From: Mycolicibacterium rhodesiae JS60
GTDB taxonomy: Bacteria > Actinomycetota > Actinomycetes > Mycobacteriales > Mycobacteriaceae
Length of the DNA: 64,000 nt
Reading direction: 5' to 3'
Assembly (NCBI GenBank): GCA_000230935.2
Contig: AGIQ01000002.1
Coordinates: 124,001-188,000 of the forward strand
A program made the position numbers and the translations under genes. The notes beneath the pieces were generated by a model. It worked only from the letters and a program-made list of their open reading frames with translations. It searched no databases and was not told the DNA's origin. How positions within the stretch are numbered: the stretch's first letter is position 1; each line of letters starts with the position of its first letter. Below, piece by piece: positions 42,027 to 49,354 of the stretch.

Positions 42027-42126
42027 CTATCCACAGTTTCCACAGGTTTATCCACAGGCGTCTAGGCCGGTGAATGGGCATTGAGCGCACCATCTCGCCC
42101 TGGAGACAGGCAGTATCTGTGGATAA
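42027..42126. promoter_or_regulatory. Cluster of DnaA-box-like sequences
   Basis: Within 100 bases there are two perfect TTATCCACA boxes, one direct (42048-42056) and one inverted as TGTGGATAA (42118-42126), plus CTATCCACA (42027-42035) and GTTTCCACA (42036-42044), each one or two bases off. The mycobacterial DnaA consensus is TT(G/A)TCCACA. The group resembles a DnaA-binding or titration locus, although no dnaA or dnaN gene is nearby, so it is not itself the standard origin. Confidence 0.7.
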
Positions 42127-42362
42127 CCCGACGCGCTTAGGGCGGCCTGATCAACAAGTTCGTGACGAGCGAGCGAAATCGGTTGCATCGCTAACCGTCG
42201 GAACACACGCCGCGACGCGCCGAACGACACGCCGACGCGGTTGAGTCAATTGTGATCTTGGATACCCCGTTTCACGATCGACAAACCACAGCCTCGCGCC
42301 GGGGATCAGACGCCGTGGTTGAGCCGATTTTCCAAGGGGTACAGGAGGGGTTATGATCGCGC

Positions 42363-42391
42363 TCACAGAACACTCTGTGATTGATTTCACT
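42363..42391 (+). promoter_or_regulatory. Palindrome overlapping a CRP-like site
   Basis: TCACAGA-N4-TCTGTGA (42363-42380) is a perfect inverted repeat with 7-base arms. It overlaps TGTGATTGATTTCACT (42376-42391), which differs from the CRP consensus TGTGA-N6-TCACA only in the last base. It lies about 40 bases before the small membrane ORF. Binding by a CRP/FNR regulator is inferred. Confidence 0.5.
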
Positions 42392-42428
42392 GGGGGCGGT
42401 AGTTGAACATGCAGGTCAGGACGGTGTG

Positions 42429-42587
42429 ATGGCATCTCAATCATTCCGGGCGCGCGCCGCGTCTCAGCCGTCGCATTGGCAAGTCTCCTCGGCGACCTGC
42501 AACCGCTCGTACATGCTGGCGGCATTGCGCGCGGGCCTCATCGCTCTGGTCCTGCTCGGCATCCTCGCCGTCATCGTTTTGTTCTGA
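42429..42587 (+). CDS. Very small single-pass membrane protein
   Basis: A 52-residue ORF with basic N-terminal half (SFRARAASQ) and a C-terminal hydrophobic segment LAALRAGLIALVLLGILAVIVLF that ends the protein, giving a tail-anchored topology. The CRP-like site upstream supports expression. There is only a weak ribosome-binding site. No homologue is recognised, so existence of the gene is uncertain. Confidence 0.4.
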   Translation: MASQSFRARAASQPSHWQVSSATCNRSYMLAALRAGLIALVLLGILAVIVLF

Positions 42588-42735
42588 GCCTCACCCCGTC
42601 CTCAACCGGCCGCGGCCGAGCCTATTCCCCATTGGCACTCGTGTCGTCTTGCGTGCCATGCGCTGCGTGCCGCATCCTGAATCGAACCGACCCACTGTCG
42701 AGTCGCACTGATACACCTAGTGTCGCGGAGGCGAG

Positions 42736-43269
42736 ATGGAAACTGGTTCCGGGGGTGCGGTCGAAGTCGCCCCCTTTCACTCTCGTGGCGCCCTGAAGGG
42801 CTTCGTCGTCTCGGGCCGCTGGCCGAACTCGACGAAGGAATGGGCACAACTCCTGATCGTTGCGGTCCGCGTCGCATCGCTACCTGGATTGCTTTCCACC
42901 ACAACCATTTTCGGCGTCCGAGAGGAACTTCCCGACAGGCCGCAGCCGGGCACAGTCGGCCTGGTCCTCGCCGAAGGCACCGTGGTGGGCGAATCCGCTG
43001 TTCCCCCGGGTCATTTCGCCGAGCGTCAGCCACCGGCGCTGCTGATGCTGCATCCGCCCTCAGAGACCACGCCCTCACTTCCGGAATGCTCCGGAGCTGC
43101 ATCGGGTTGCGTTCTACTGCCGGGTCTTCCGCATCTGGGCCTGGAACACCGCGCCGCCTGGGTCGAAGCCGAATCCGACGGAACCATCACCAGCATGGTG
43201 AGCCGAGTCGGCGTGGACCCGATCAGCCACCCCGACACCGCAATCCTGGCGATGCTGCTCGCCGCCTAA
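42736..43269 (+). CDS. Conserved hypothetical protein (Rv3847 position)
   Basis: A 177-residue soluble protein with no recognised domain. Its place between the sodA locus and the GDT1 exporter and its length match my memory of Rv3847. It has no signal peptide or membrane segment, and scattered motifs such as LVLAEGTVVGES suggest a beta-rich fold. A purine-rich GGAGG at about 42727 precedes the ATG. No function is known. Confidence 0.75.
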   Translation: METGSGGAVEVAPFHSRGALKGFVVSGRWPNSTKEWAQLLIVAVRVASLPGLLSTTTIFGVREELPDRPQPGTVGLVLAEGTVVGESAVPPGHFAERQPPALLMLHPPSETTPSLPECSGAASGCVLLPGLPHLGLEHRAAWVEAESDGTITSMVSRVGVDPISHPDTAILAMLLAA

Positions 43270-43351
43270 CCGGCGCAGTTTGCGGGTACCCGAACTTTTC
43301 TTGCCTGGTGTCCAAATTTCCTGCTGCAGTTGGGTTTTCGCCGAACATGAG

Positions 43352-43381
43352 TTGCGCGTACCGCAGCGGTGCCCGTAGAGT
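43352..43381 (+). promoter_or_regulatory. Probable promoter of the manganese riboswitch transcript
   Basis: TTGCGC (43352-43357) and TAGAGT (43376-43381), separated by 18 bases, form a reasonable sigma-A-type promoter. Transcription would then begin near 43388, just at the 5' side of the riboswitch aptamer. This spacing is what a riboswitch leader needs. Confidence 0.5.
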
Positions 43382-43382
43382 T

Positions 43383-43500
43383 GGCGTCAGCGAAGGGGAG
43401 TAGCCCCCAATCGGACAATCGACATACTGGCCCAGCAATTCTCTGGGCCCGGTTGTCCGGCCGGCGAAGCCGGTGGGCGAGACCTTCGGCCGCAAAACCG
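43383..43500 (+). ncRNA. yybP-ykoY manganese riboswitch
   Basis: The leader contains GGGGAGTAG (43395-43403) and GCGAGACC (about 43478-43484), the two conserved loops that together bind Mn2+ in the yybP-ykoY class. The closing stem P1 forms between CGAAGG (43391-43396) and CCTTCG (43483-43488). Inner stems are GGCCCAG with CTGGGCC, CGGACAAT with GTTGTCCG, and CCGGC-gaa-GCCGG. The region just after it, up to the AGGAG at 43557, contains further GC-rich pairing that can serve as an expression platform. It lies directly before a GDT1/UPF0016 exporter, the class's typical target. Confidence 0.87.
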
Positions 43501-43567
43501 TTAGTGGTTGCCGGCCGGAGGCATCTGTACCGCCCCTGACGACAGCCACCCGAACGAGGAGTTCCGG

Positions 43568-44335
43568 GTGCTCTCCGCATTGATCCTGAGTTTCGCCGTC
43601 ATCTTCGTCGCCGAGTTGGGTGACAAGTCACAGCTGATGGCCATGACGTTCGCGCTGCGCCACCGCTGGTGGGTCGTGCTCAGTGGGATCACCGTCGCGA
43701 CGACAGCGGTGCACCTGATCTCAGTGGCCGTTGGTCACTATCTCGGTGCCGCGCTGCCCACCCATCTACTCGGGATCCTCGCGGGCGTGGCCTTCGTCGC
43801 GTTCGGGCTGTGGACGCTGCGGGGAGACAAGCTCTCCGACGACGAGGCCACCCGGGCCCAGCGCACCACCGCACCGGCCTTCTTCGCCGTCACCTCTGCG
43901 TTTCTGCTCGCCGAACTCGGCGACAAGACCATGCTTGCGACCATCACCCTGGCCGCCGACCACGACTGGATCGGGGTCTGGATCGGGTCCACCATCGGCA
44001 TGGTCGCCGCCGATGCACTGGCCATCGGAGTTGGTGCGTTGGCAGGCAAGCATCTGCCGGAGCGGTCGATCCAGCTGGCCGCGGCGGCCCTCTTCCTGGT
44101 GTTCGGCGTGTCCATGCTGATCGAGGGCGCGTTCCCCACGGCACCCGGGATGGTCATCGCCGGAGTCTCGATTGCCGCCGTGCTGCTGGCCGCCGCCGCA
44201 CTGCGCGCACTGCCGACCGGCCTTCGACCCGCCGTGTTTCGAACCGACGCTCCGCAGGCGTCCGACGAGTCGTCAGAGGGCGAGCCGGCGCGGGTCCCGG
44301 CGGGAGAAGCCAAGCCATCCGGCGACTCGGCATAA
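43568..44335 (+). CDS. GDT1/UPF0016 (TMEM165-like) manganese exporter
   Basis: A 255-residue membrane protein of the GDT1/MneA family, which exports Mn2+ (or exchanges Ca2+). It has two copies of the family signature: VFVAELGDKSQL near residues 14-25 and FLLAELGDKTML in the second half, each in a three-helix repeat, six membrane segments in all. I choose the GTG at 43568, which has AGGAG (43557-43561) six bases upstream; an upstream TTG would add 20 unlikely residues. The Mn2+ riboswitch in front implies induction by excess manganese. It sits where Rv3848 lies in M. tuberculosis. Confidence 0.9.
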   Translation: MLSALILSFAVIFVAELGDKSQLMAMTFALRHRWWVVLSGITVATTAVHLISVAVGHYLGAALPTHLLGILAGVAFVAFGLWTLRGDKLSDDEATRAQRTTAPAFFAVTSAFLLAELGDKTMLATITLAADHDWIGVWIGSTIGMVAADALAIGVGALAGKHLPERSIQLAAAALFLVFGVSMLIEGAFPTAPGMVIAGVSIAAVLLAAAALRALPTGLRPAVFRTDAPQASDESSEGEPARVPAGEAKPSGDSA

Positions 44336-44659
44336 CTGCGCTTACAGCAAAGTAGATTTCCGAAAAGGCACTCGATACCCTCGGTTGCTCAGGGTACTCT
44401 CAGGTTCTTGAGTAGGCGATTATCAGTGGCCCGCTGCGCCAAGACGCCTCTCACCATGTGTTTCTTTGCCTCACCGCATGCTCGGAGCAGGCGCTGACCT
44501 GAGAAAATGCCCGAACGAATGTTTGCCGGTATGCCGAAAATGTCCGCGCGCGTCAATTATCGGGTAGTTTGCACTTGGTTGTCGGCGGATGTGTCGCTAC
44601 GATGATCAGCAAATAAGCCAACGGAAATGACCGCTCTTTCGCATGTGGAGGTCAACTAG
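44336..44659. promoter_or_regulatory. Leader and promoter region of espR
   Basis: A 324-base gap. A sigma-A-like promoter, TTGGTT (44575-44580) with TACGAT (44598-44603) and a spacer of 17, is placed about 55 bases before the espR ATG. A GTGGAGG ribosome-binding site precedes the ATG. The rest is more AT-rich than coding sequence and shows no gene; EspR autoregulation through AT-rich sites is known in M. tuberculosis, so sites are likely but I could not assign them. Confidence 0.55.
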
Positions 44660-45058
44660 ATGAGCACGACGTTCTCGGCCCGACTGAATCGCCTGTTCGA
44701 CACGGTGTATCCGCCCGGCCGGGGTCCTCATACCTCTGCGGAAGTGATCGCCGCGCTCAAGGCTGAAGGCATCACCATGTCCGCCCCGTACCTGTCGCAG
44801 CTGCGTTCAGGCAACCGGACCAACCCGTCGTCCACCACGATGACGGCGCTTGCCAACTTCTTCCGGATCAAGCCGTCCTACTTCACGGACGACGAGTACT
44901 ACGAGAAGCTCGACAAGGAACTGACCTGGTTGGCGAACATGCGCGACGAGGGCGTGCGCCGCATTGCCGCACGGACCGTAGGCCTGTCTCCCGAAGCCCA
45001 GCAGGACATCGTCTCCAAGGTCGATGAGCTGCGCCGCCGGGAACACCTCGACGATTAG
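44660..45058 (+). CDS. espR: Nucleoid-associated regulator EspR
   Basis: DNA-binding protein of the XRE-type helix-turn-helix group that acts as nucleoid-associated regulator of cell-wall and ESX-1 genes in pathogenic mycobacteria. The protein has exactly 132 residues, as in M. tuberculosis. The HTH covers about residues 25-60 (ITMSAPYLSQLRSGNR) and the C-terminal half mediates dimerisation. Identity is secure by length and sequence. Downstream it faces an accessory operon that includes an ImmA-like peptidase, a common partner of XRE-type regulators. Confidence 0.96.
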   Translation: MSTTFSARLNRLFDTVYPPGRGPHTSAEVIAALKAEGITMSAPYLSQLRSGNRTNPSSTTMTALANFFRIKPSYFTDDEYYEKLDKELTWLANMRDEGVRRIAARTVGLSPEAQQDIVSKVDELRRREHLDD

Positions 45059-45065
45059 CCCGTCG

Positions 45066-45083
45066 CTCCTGCCACAGGAGTTT
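45066..45083 (+). terminator. Hairpin between convergent espR and the DUF6545-type gene
   Basis: CTCCTG-CCA-CAGGAG (45066-45080) followed by TTT lies 8 bases after the espR stop and 21 bases from the end of the opposing gene. The perfect 6-base stem and short T-run are consistent with a weak intrinsic terminator serving espR. Confidence 0.5.
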
Positions 45084-45103
45084 CGGCAACGTCGGATTCG
45101 CAG

Positions 45104-46243
45104 TCAGCGCGCGTCGGCTTCGCACTCCAGCGCGCGGTACTGCCGCGCGATCTCGAGGATCCACTCCCGGTCCGAGTAAGTTTCGGGCTGACCCAGACAG
45201 CTCATTCCGGGGAACTGCCCCTGCCCTGCCGGGCGCGCCACCCGCGGCGTACGTCGTCCGGCATGAATCCACTTGGCGATCGCCATCGCCTGCGCATGCG
45301 GGCTGACCCGTGCGCGGTCAACGTCGGCAATCACCTCGACGCCCGAGCCGTCCGCCGCCCCGGCTGCCAAATGCTCAGCCATCGTGGCCTCCAGGTACAG
45401 GGCGTCGGAGATCAGCGACAGCCGCTCGGCCACTCGGAAAACCAGTGGGCCACGGGGCCGCACGCCGATCCCGACATCGGGTTGACGCCGCTCCAATTCG
45501 GTCAGCAGTGGCTCGATGAGACGCAATTCACGTCGCCCGCCGAACCAGTCCTCGATCGCGGGTAACAGCGATCCGGCCGCGACGATCGCCATCGCCGCAC
45601 CCAATAACGTCGCGGCGGTGCCGACACCCACGAGATGCGAAGTTCCGACGGCCCGGATGAGGAAGAACGCGGTAGCGGCCACCAGCAGCGCGATGCCGAG
45701 GGTGAAGACGAACAAGGCCCGGCCGCGACGGGTCCGATTGGAGTGGCGCATGCCCGCCCACAGCACCAAGGTGAAGACCAGCATCACGTACAGCAACGGC
45801 AGCAGCCAGGGCAGCGAGGTGTTGGCCGATCCGAGGTTGCGCCGCAGGTACTCCTCGGGCGACATCTCCGGTTGCTGACCGGACGAGAAGAACAGCACCA
45901 GGGTGGCGACACTGATCACCCCGGCGACGGAATACTGCACCACCGCGATCCGGCGAATGGCAGCAGGGCTGCGAGTCGACGCGACGCTGGTGATCATCAC
46001 GCAGCTGCCCGCCGCGCACCAGACGAGCGCCACCTGACTGAGCCCGATCGAGATGTTCGGCCAGTGCAGGGCGCTGTCGATCAGCAGCGTCAGCGGCGGC
46101 CAGTTCAGCGCGGCGACCATGGCCAGACTGCCCAGCGCAACGATCATCGCCGAGCTGACCACCGACTGCTTGTTGACCAACGCCCACCCGATGCGCAGCC
46201 CGGTGGCCATTCCCAGCAGACCGGCGATCAACCAAACGATCAA
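45104..46243 (-). CDS. DUF6545-like (MAB_1171c family) multi-pass membrane protein
   Basis: A 379-residue membrane protein with about seven N-terminal membrane segments and a cytosolic C-terminal domain from about residue 225, opening EDWFGGRRELRLIEPLL, that resembles DUF6545 of the so-called MAB_1171c family of putative transporters. I place the start at a TTG (46243) that overlaps the stop of the peptidase gene by four bases (TTGA); the apparent upstream reading frame is Arg-rich shadow. Its partner upstream is an ImmA/IrrE-like peptidase. Such pairs occur in actinobacteria, often beside XRE-type regulators; their function is not established. Confidence 0.78.
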   Translation of the reverse strand: MIVWLIAGLLGMATGLRIGWALVNKQSVVSSAMIVALGSLAMVAALNWPPLTLLIDSALHWPNISIGLSQVALVWCAAGSCVMITSVASTRSPAAIRRIAVVQYSVAGVISVATLVLFFSSGQQPEMSPEEYLRRNLGSANTSLPWLLPLLYVMLVFTLVLWAGMRHSNRTRRGRALFVFTLGIALLVAATAFFLIRAVGTSHLVGVGTAATLLGAAMAIVAAGSLLPAIEDWFGGRRELRLIEPLLTELERRQPDVGIGVRPRGPLVFRVAERLSLISDALYLEATMAEHLAAGAADGSGVEVIADVDRARVSPHAQAMAIAKWIHAGRRTPRVARPAGQGQFPGMSCLGQPETYSDREWILEIARQYRALECEADAR

Positions 46244-46731
46244 CCAAACGCCTCTCCGAGGCGAACTTGCACGATCGAGGACCGGTCCGACGGCGAGCGG
46301 CCCAGTCGATACAACAACAGCGCCGCGAAATCCTCGGCCTCCTGCTCGACGTCTTCCCCGCCGGGCCCCATGCAGCCGGTGCGTTGGTTGAGCATGTATC
46401 CGATGAGGTCGTCGCTGGCCAGCTCCGCGACATCGCGGGCGGCCTCGGTGATCGGAATGCCGTAGTGCCCGAGCACAAGGTGGCCCAGTTCGTGGGCCAG
46501 GGTGCGGTCCCAGGTCGGCAGGCCGTGTTGAATCAGGAAGACGTCGTGATCGGCATACTGCCGCCATTGACCGCAGACTCCGGCCGGCAGGTCGGCCATG
46601 GTGACTTCGATGGGACGGTCGCGGTCCTGGCTGACGGCGGCGACCAACCGGGTCAGGGAGATTTCACCTTGGCGGGGAGCCAGATCCAAGACGTCGTTGA
46701 CTGCCGTGGTAACCCGACGGCTGGCCGACAT
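46240..46731 (-). CDS. ImmA/IrrE-like metallopeptidase
   Basis: A 163-residue protein with the zinc-peptidase motif HELGH (His80, Glu81, His84) followed by GHYGIP and an acidic EL motif near residue 103, which fits the M78/ImmA-IrrE family. Such enzymes cleave XRE-family repressors in response to stress. There is no signal peptide. In this operon the membrane protein is translationally coupled behind it, and espR (an XRE-type HTH protein) converges from the other side. Whether EspR is its substrate is unknown. Confidence 0.82.
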   Translation of the reverse strand: MSASRRVTTAVNDVLDLAPRQGEISLTRLVAAVSQDRDRPIEVTMADLPAGVCGQWRQYADHDVFLIQHGLPTWDRTLAHELGHLVLGHYGIPITEAARDVAELASDDLIGYMLNQRTGCMGPGGEDVEQEAEDFAALLLYRLGRSPSDRSSIVQVRLGEAFG

Positions 46732-46779
46732 CTCATCCCCCTTCCCCGTCGGCGACTGGGCTGCGGTCGGCGGACCGCG

Positions 46780-47817
46780 TCACCGCATGAACCGGGTGGT
46801 CCCTGCGGTCCGCACGACGTGGCCGGCTCGTGCTTGGCGATACCCGACGACGCCTCCGAGCGCGGTGAGAGCGAGAATTCCGGCGAAACCCGGGAGGGCC
46901 AGCGCCGCGACCTCGCCCATCTTGGCCTCTTGGAGGTATCTGGGATAGCCAACCCTAGTCGACGCCGGCATTTCTGTACCCGCTCCTGACGACGTGACGG
47001 GCGGACGTTCGCGGCCGGTCGCGGATTCCCGGCCGGGACCCGTACGCGGGCCGGGTTCGGAACCAGGGCCGAGCGGGCGCATCGGCGCTGGGAACGCCGG
47101 CGGCGCCACTCCGATCAACGGGGGCATCGTGATGGGCGGTGGCTCCAAGCTCGTCGGCCCGACCGTGCCGCTCTCGGCACTGGCGACCGGCGCCTCCCCG
47201 GGCTGGCCAGGCTCGCTCGGCGGCGGAATCGTCCGTGGCCGGTAGTCGATTCCCCCGCCACCCCCGCCGCCACCCACGGACTCCGGCGCTGGGCCGATGC
47301 TCAGGCTTGGTGGGCGGGCGACCCCTTCCACCCCGACGCCGTCACCGACCGCGGCCCGCGGCCAGTGCAGCCGCGGAAGCGGGGGAAGCGGCGGAAGCAC
47401 GATCGGCGGGAAGTGTGGCAGTGGCCAGCCGTGGTGCGGCCAACTGTCATCGGGCCAATCGTCGTCGGGCCACCCGTGATGGGGCCAGTCGTGGTGCCCT
47501 GGCTGCCCGGGATGCCAGTGACCGCTCGGAAGCCCGCCACGACGGCGTGGAACACCGAAGACTCCGCTGTCCGGCCGCGTCGAGCCAGCGCCGACGTGTG
47601 TGCCGCGGGGCATCCGCGGTCCACCCGGCCGATGCCCGCCGGGGCGGCCGCGATCACGTGCATCGTTGCTGTCGGAACCCGGTTCGTCGTGGCTGTTACC
47701 CACCGTGCCGCGGTCGGCAGCGGCCGGCGCCGCCATGAGCATGCCGGTACCGCCGCAGAGCAAACCGCACGTGATTACCCAGCTAATCGCTGTGGCCTTC
47801 ATCGGCGAGCGGTTCAC
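46780..47817 (-). CDS. Exported His/Trp/Asp- and Pro-rich protein with C-terminal anchor
   Basis: A 345-residue protein with a signal peptide (cleavage near AAPAAA, residue about 34), then low-complexity sequence. A block at about residues 105-135 repeats HHDWP, HHGWP and DDDWP, a pattern that could bind metal ions. A Pro/Gly-rich central part follows. The C-terminus has a hydrophobic segment (VAALALPGFAGILALTALGGVVGY) and basic end, like a membrane anchor. No family is recognised. It is 48 bases upstream of the ImmA-like gene in the same direction and is presumably in the same operon. A start at the second ATG (47802) is also possible. Confidence 0.7.
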   Translation of the reverse strand: MNRSPMKATAISWVITCGLLCGGTGMLMAAPAAADRGTVGNSHDEPGSDSNDARDRGRPGGHRPGGPRMPRGTHVGAGSTRPDSGVFGVPRRRGGLPSGHWHPGQPGHHDWPHHGWPDDDWPDDSWPHHGWPLPHFPPIVLPPLPPLPRLHWPRAAVGDGVGVEGVARPPSLSIGPAPESVGGGGGGGGIDYRPRTIPPPSEPGQPGEAPVASAESGTVGPTSLEPPPITMPPLIGVAPPAFPAPMRPLGPGSEPGPRTGPGRESATGRERPPVTSSGAGTEMPASTRVGYPRYLQEAKMGEVAALALPGFAGILALTALGGVVGYRQARAGHVVRTAGTTRFMR

Positions 47818-47987
47818 AACGTTCCTCGAGTTAGCAGCGCAGCCGGCGCCGCGTCGGACGGTTCGCAGATCATTGTGGCATATCCCCAGGTCGTGATCGT
47901 CACCCTTGGGCTGGGCGATAGGGTTAGCTGACCCGGTCGCGAGCGTGCCTCGCCGACCGCCGACGACCTACTCGGGAGGCATCAGGA

Positions 47988-48644
47988 ATGGGCCTGTTCA
48001 CCAAGCGCAAAAGCCGTGCGACGCGTCGCGCGGAGGCTCGGGCGATCAAGACCCGCGCCAAGGCCGATGCCAAGCATTCAGCCCGCAACGAGCTGCGCCG
48101 GATCAAGTCCGCCGAACGCTCCGAGAACAAGGCGATCAAGGCCCAGCTGAAGGTCGCGCGCGATGCCGACCGTGCCGCGGTCAAGGTTGCCGAAGCGCAA
48201 CTGAAGGCTGCCCGGGAGGGCAAACTTCTTTCCCCCACCCGAATCCGGCGTGCGCTGACGGTGTCCCGGCTGTTGGCCCCCGTCGTCGTCCCCGTCGCTT
48301 ACCGCGCCGCCATCGCGGCGCGCGGCGCCATCGACGAGCGCCGTGCCGATCGCCTGGGCGTGCCGCTGAGCCAGCTCGGTCAGTTCTCGGGGCACGGCGG
48401 TCAGCTGTCGGCGCGCATCGCCGGTGCGGAGAACTCGCTGCGGGTGGTCGCCGAGAAGAAGCCCAAAGATGCCGAGACCAAACAGTTCGTCGCTGCGATG
48501 ACCGAACGGCTGGCCGCACTCTCGGCTGCCGTCACCGCCGCGGAGAACATGCCCGGCCCGCGCCGGCGCGACGCCCATGCCGCGATCGCCGGCCAGCTCG
48601 ACGGTATCGACGCCGACCTGATGGCCCGCCTCGGCGTGCTCTGA
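47988..48644 (+). CDS. Conserved Lys/Arg/Ala-rich protein (Rv3850-like)
   Basis: A 218-residue protein, the same length as Rv3850. The N-terminal 75 residues are a highly charged, Lys/Arg/Ala-rich helix with coiled-coil character, followed by a helical C-terminal domain with RRALTVSRLLAPVVVPVAYRAAIAARGAIDERRADRLG. It may correspond to DUF6474. The charged helix suggests nucleic-acid or membrane association. A GGGAGG ribosome-binding site precedes the ATG. Function is unknown. Confidence 0.8.
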   Translation: MGLFTKRKSRATRRAEARAIKTRAKADAKHSARNELRRIKSAERSENKAIKAQLKVARDADRAAVKVAEAQLKAAREGKLLSPTRIRRALTVSRLLAPVVVPVAYRAAIAARGAIDERRADRLGVPLSQLGQFSGHGGQLSARIAGAENSLRVVAEKKPKDAETKQFVAAMTERLAALSAAVTAAENMPGPRRRDAHAAIAGQLDGIDADLMARLGVL

Positions 48645-49354
48645 TGACCGGCCATCGACTGGCGGCGCACGCAGTCAAGTCGGCGGCGCTCACCACCTCC
48701 CTGATTCTCGGTTCCTGGTTCACCGCGGCGACAGCAGGCGCCCATGTCCACGTGAGTGCCGATCACGCCACGCGCGGCGACTATGCGCTGGTGACGTTCC
48801 AGGTGCCCAATGAGTCTGAGAAGGGCTCTCTCACAACACAAGTCATCATTGCGCTGCCCAACGTCGCGTCGGCGAGCACCGACGTGATGGCGGGTTGGAC
48901 CGCTGTCCTGGATCGCGACGCCACGAACGGTGCCTATCGGTCGGTCACGTTCACCGCGACACCCAACGCGGGAATCGGAGCTGGCCAGTTCGAACTGTTC
49001 CCGATCTCGATCAAACTGCCGGATGCCGATGCGGCGACGTTCCCGGTCGTTCAGACCTACGCCGACGGCACCGTCGTGCACTGGGACCAGCCGCCGCTAC
49101 CCAACGGCGGAGAACCCGAGTTCCCCGCGCCGGTGTTGGCACTGACGTCCGGCCCACCGGCTGCCACGGAAAGCCACGCGGCGCCCGCCGCTCCGGCACC
49201 GACGACGGCCCCTTCGGTCACCGCCGCACCGACGTCCGGTGAGCACGCCGAACCCAAGGTCGGCCCCGACAACACCGCCCGCGCCCTGGCCGGCGGTGCG
49301 CTGCTGGTGGCCGCGATCGGCATCGGCGTCGCGGTGGCCCGCCGACGGACTTGA
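48644..49354 (+). CDS. YcnI-family (DUF1775) copper-binding membrane protein
   Basis: A 236-residue exported protein. The signal peptide ends in AGA, and the mature protein starts HVHVSADHATRGDYALVTFQV, so the N-terminal histidine can form the mono-histidine brace by which YcnI binds Cu(II). The DUF1775 domain continues to about residue 160, then a Pro/Ala/Thr linker and a C-terminal membrane segment follow. The ATG overlaps the previous stop by one base (TGATG). It is followed by a CopC gene, the usual partner in copper handling. Confidence 0.9.
   Translation: MTGHRLAAHAVKSAALTTSLILGSWFTAATAGAHVHVSADHATRGDYALVTFQVPNESEKGSLTTQVIIALPNVASASTDVMAGWTAVLDRDATNGAYRSVTFTATPNAGIGAGQFELFPISIKLPDADAATFPVVQTYADGTVVHWDQPPLPNGGEPEFPAPVLALTSGPPAATESHAAPAAPAPTTAPSVTAAPTSGEHAEPKVGPDNTARALAGGALLVAAIGIGVAVARRRT

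Larger units (their letters stand above)
41910..42428. other. Intergenic region carrying DnaA boxes and CRP-like site
   Basis: A 519-base stretch without a convincing protein gene. In M. tuberculosis the corresponding interval contains an insertion sequence and sodA, neither of which is present. It holds the DnaA-box cluster and the CRP-like/palindromic sequence listed separately. No tRNA or stable RNA gene was recognised. Confidence 0.6.

Noticed and set aside
42027..42126. Chromosome origin oriC
   Set aside because: DnaA boxes are present, but dnaA, dnaN, rpmH and rnpA are absent and the number of boxes is small.
42588..42735. Hidden RNA gene between the small membrane ORF and the Rv3847-like gene
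   Set aside because: No cloverleaf or strong conserved stem could be folded by eye; only a likely leader of the next gene.
46244..46567. Upstream extension of the DUF6545-like gene
   Set aside because: Arg/His-rich shadow of the ImmA-like gene; the membrane segments begin right after the TTG at 46243.
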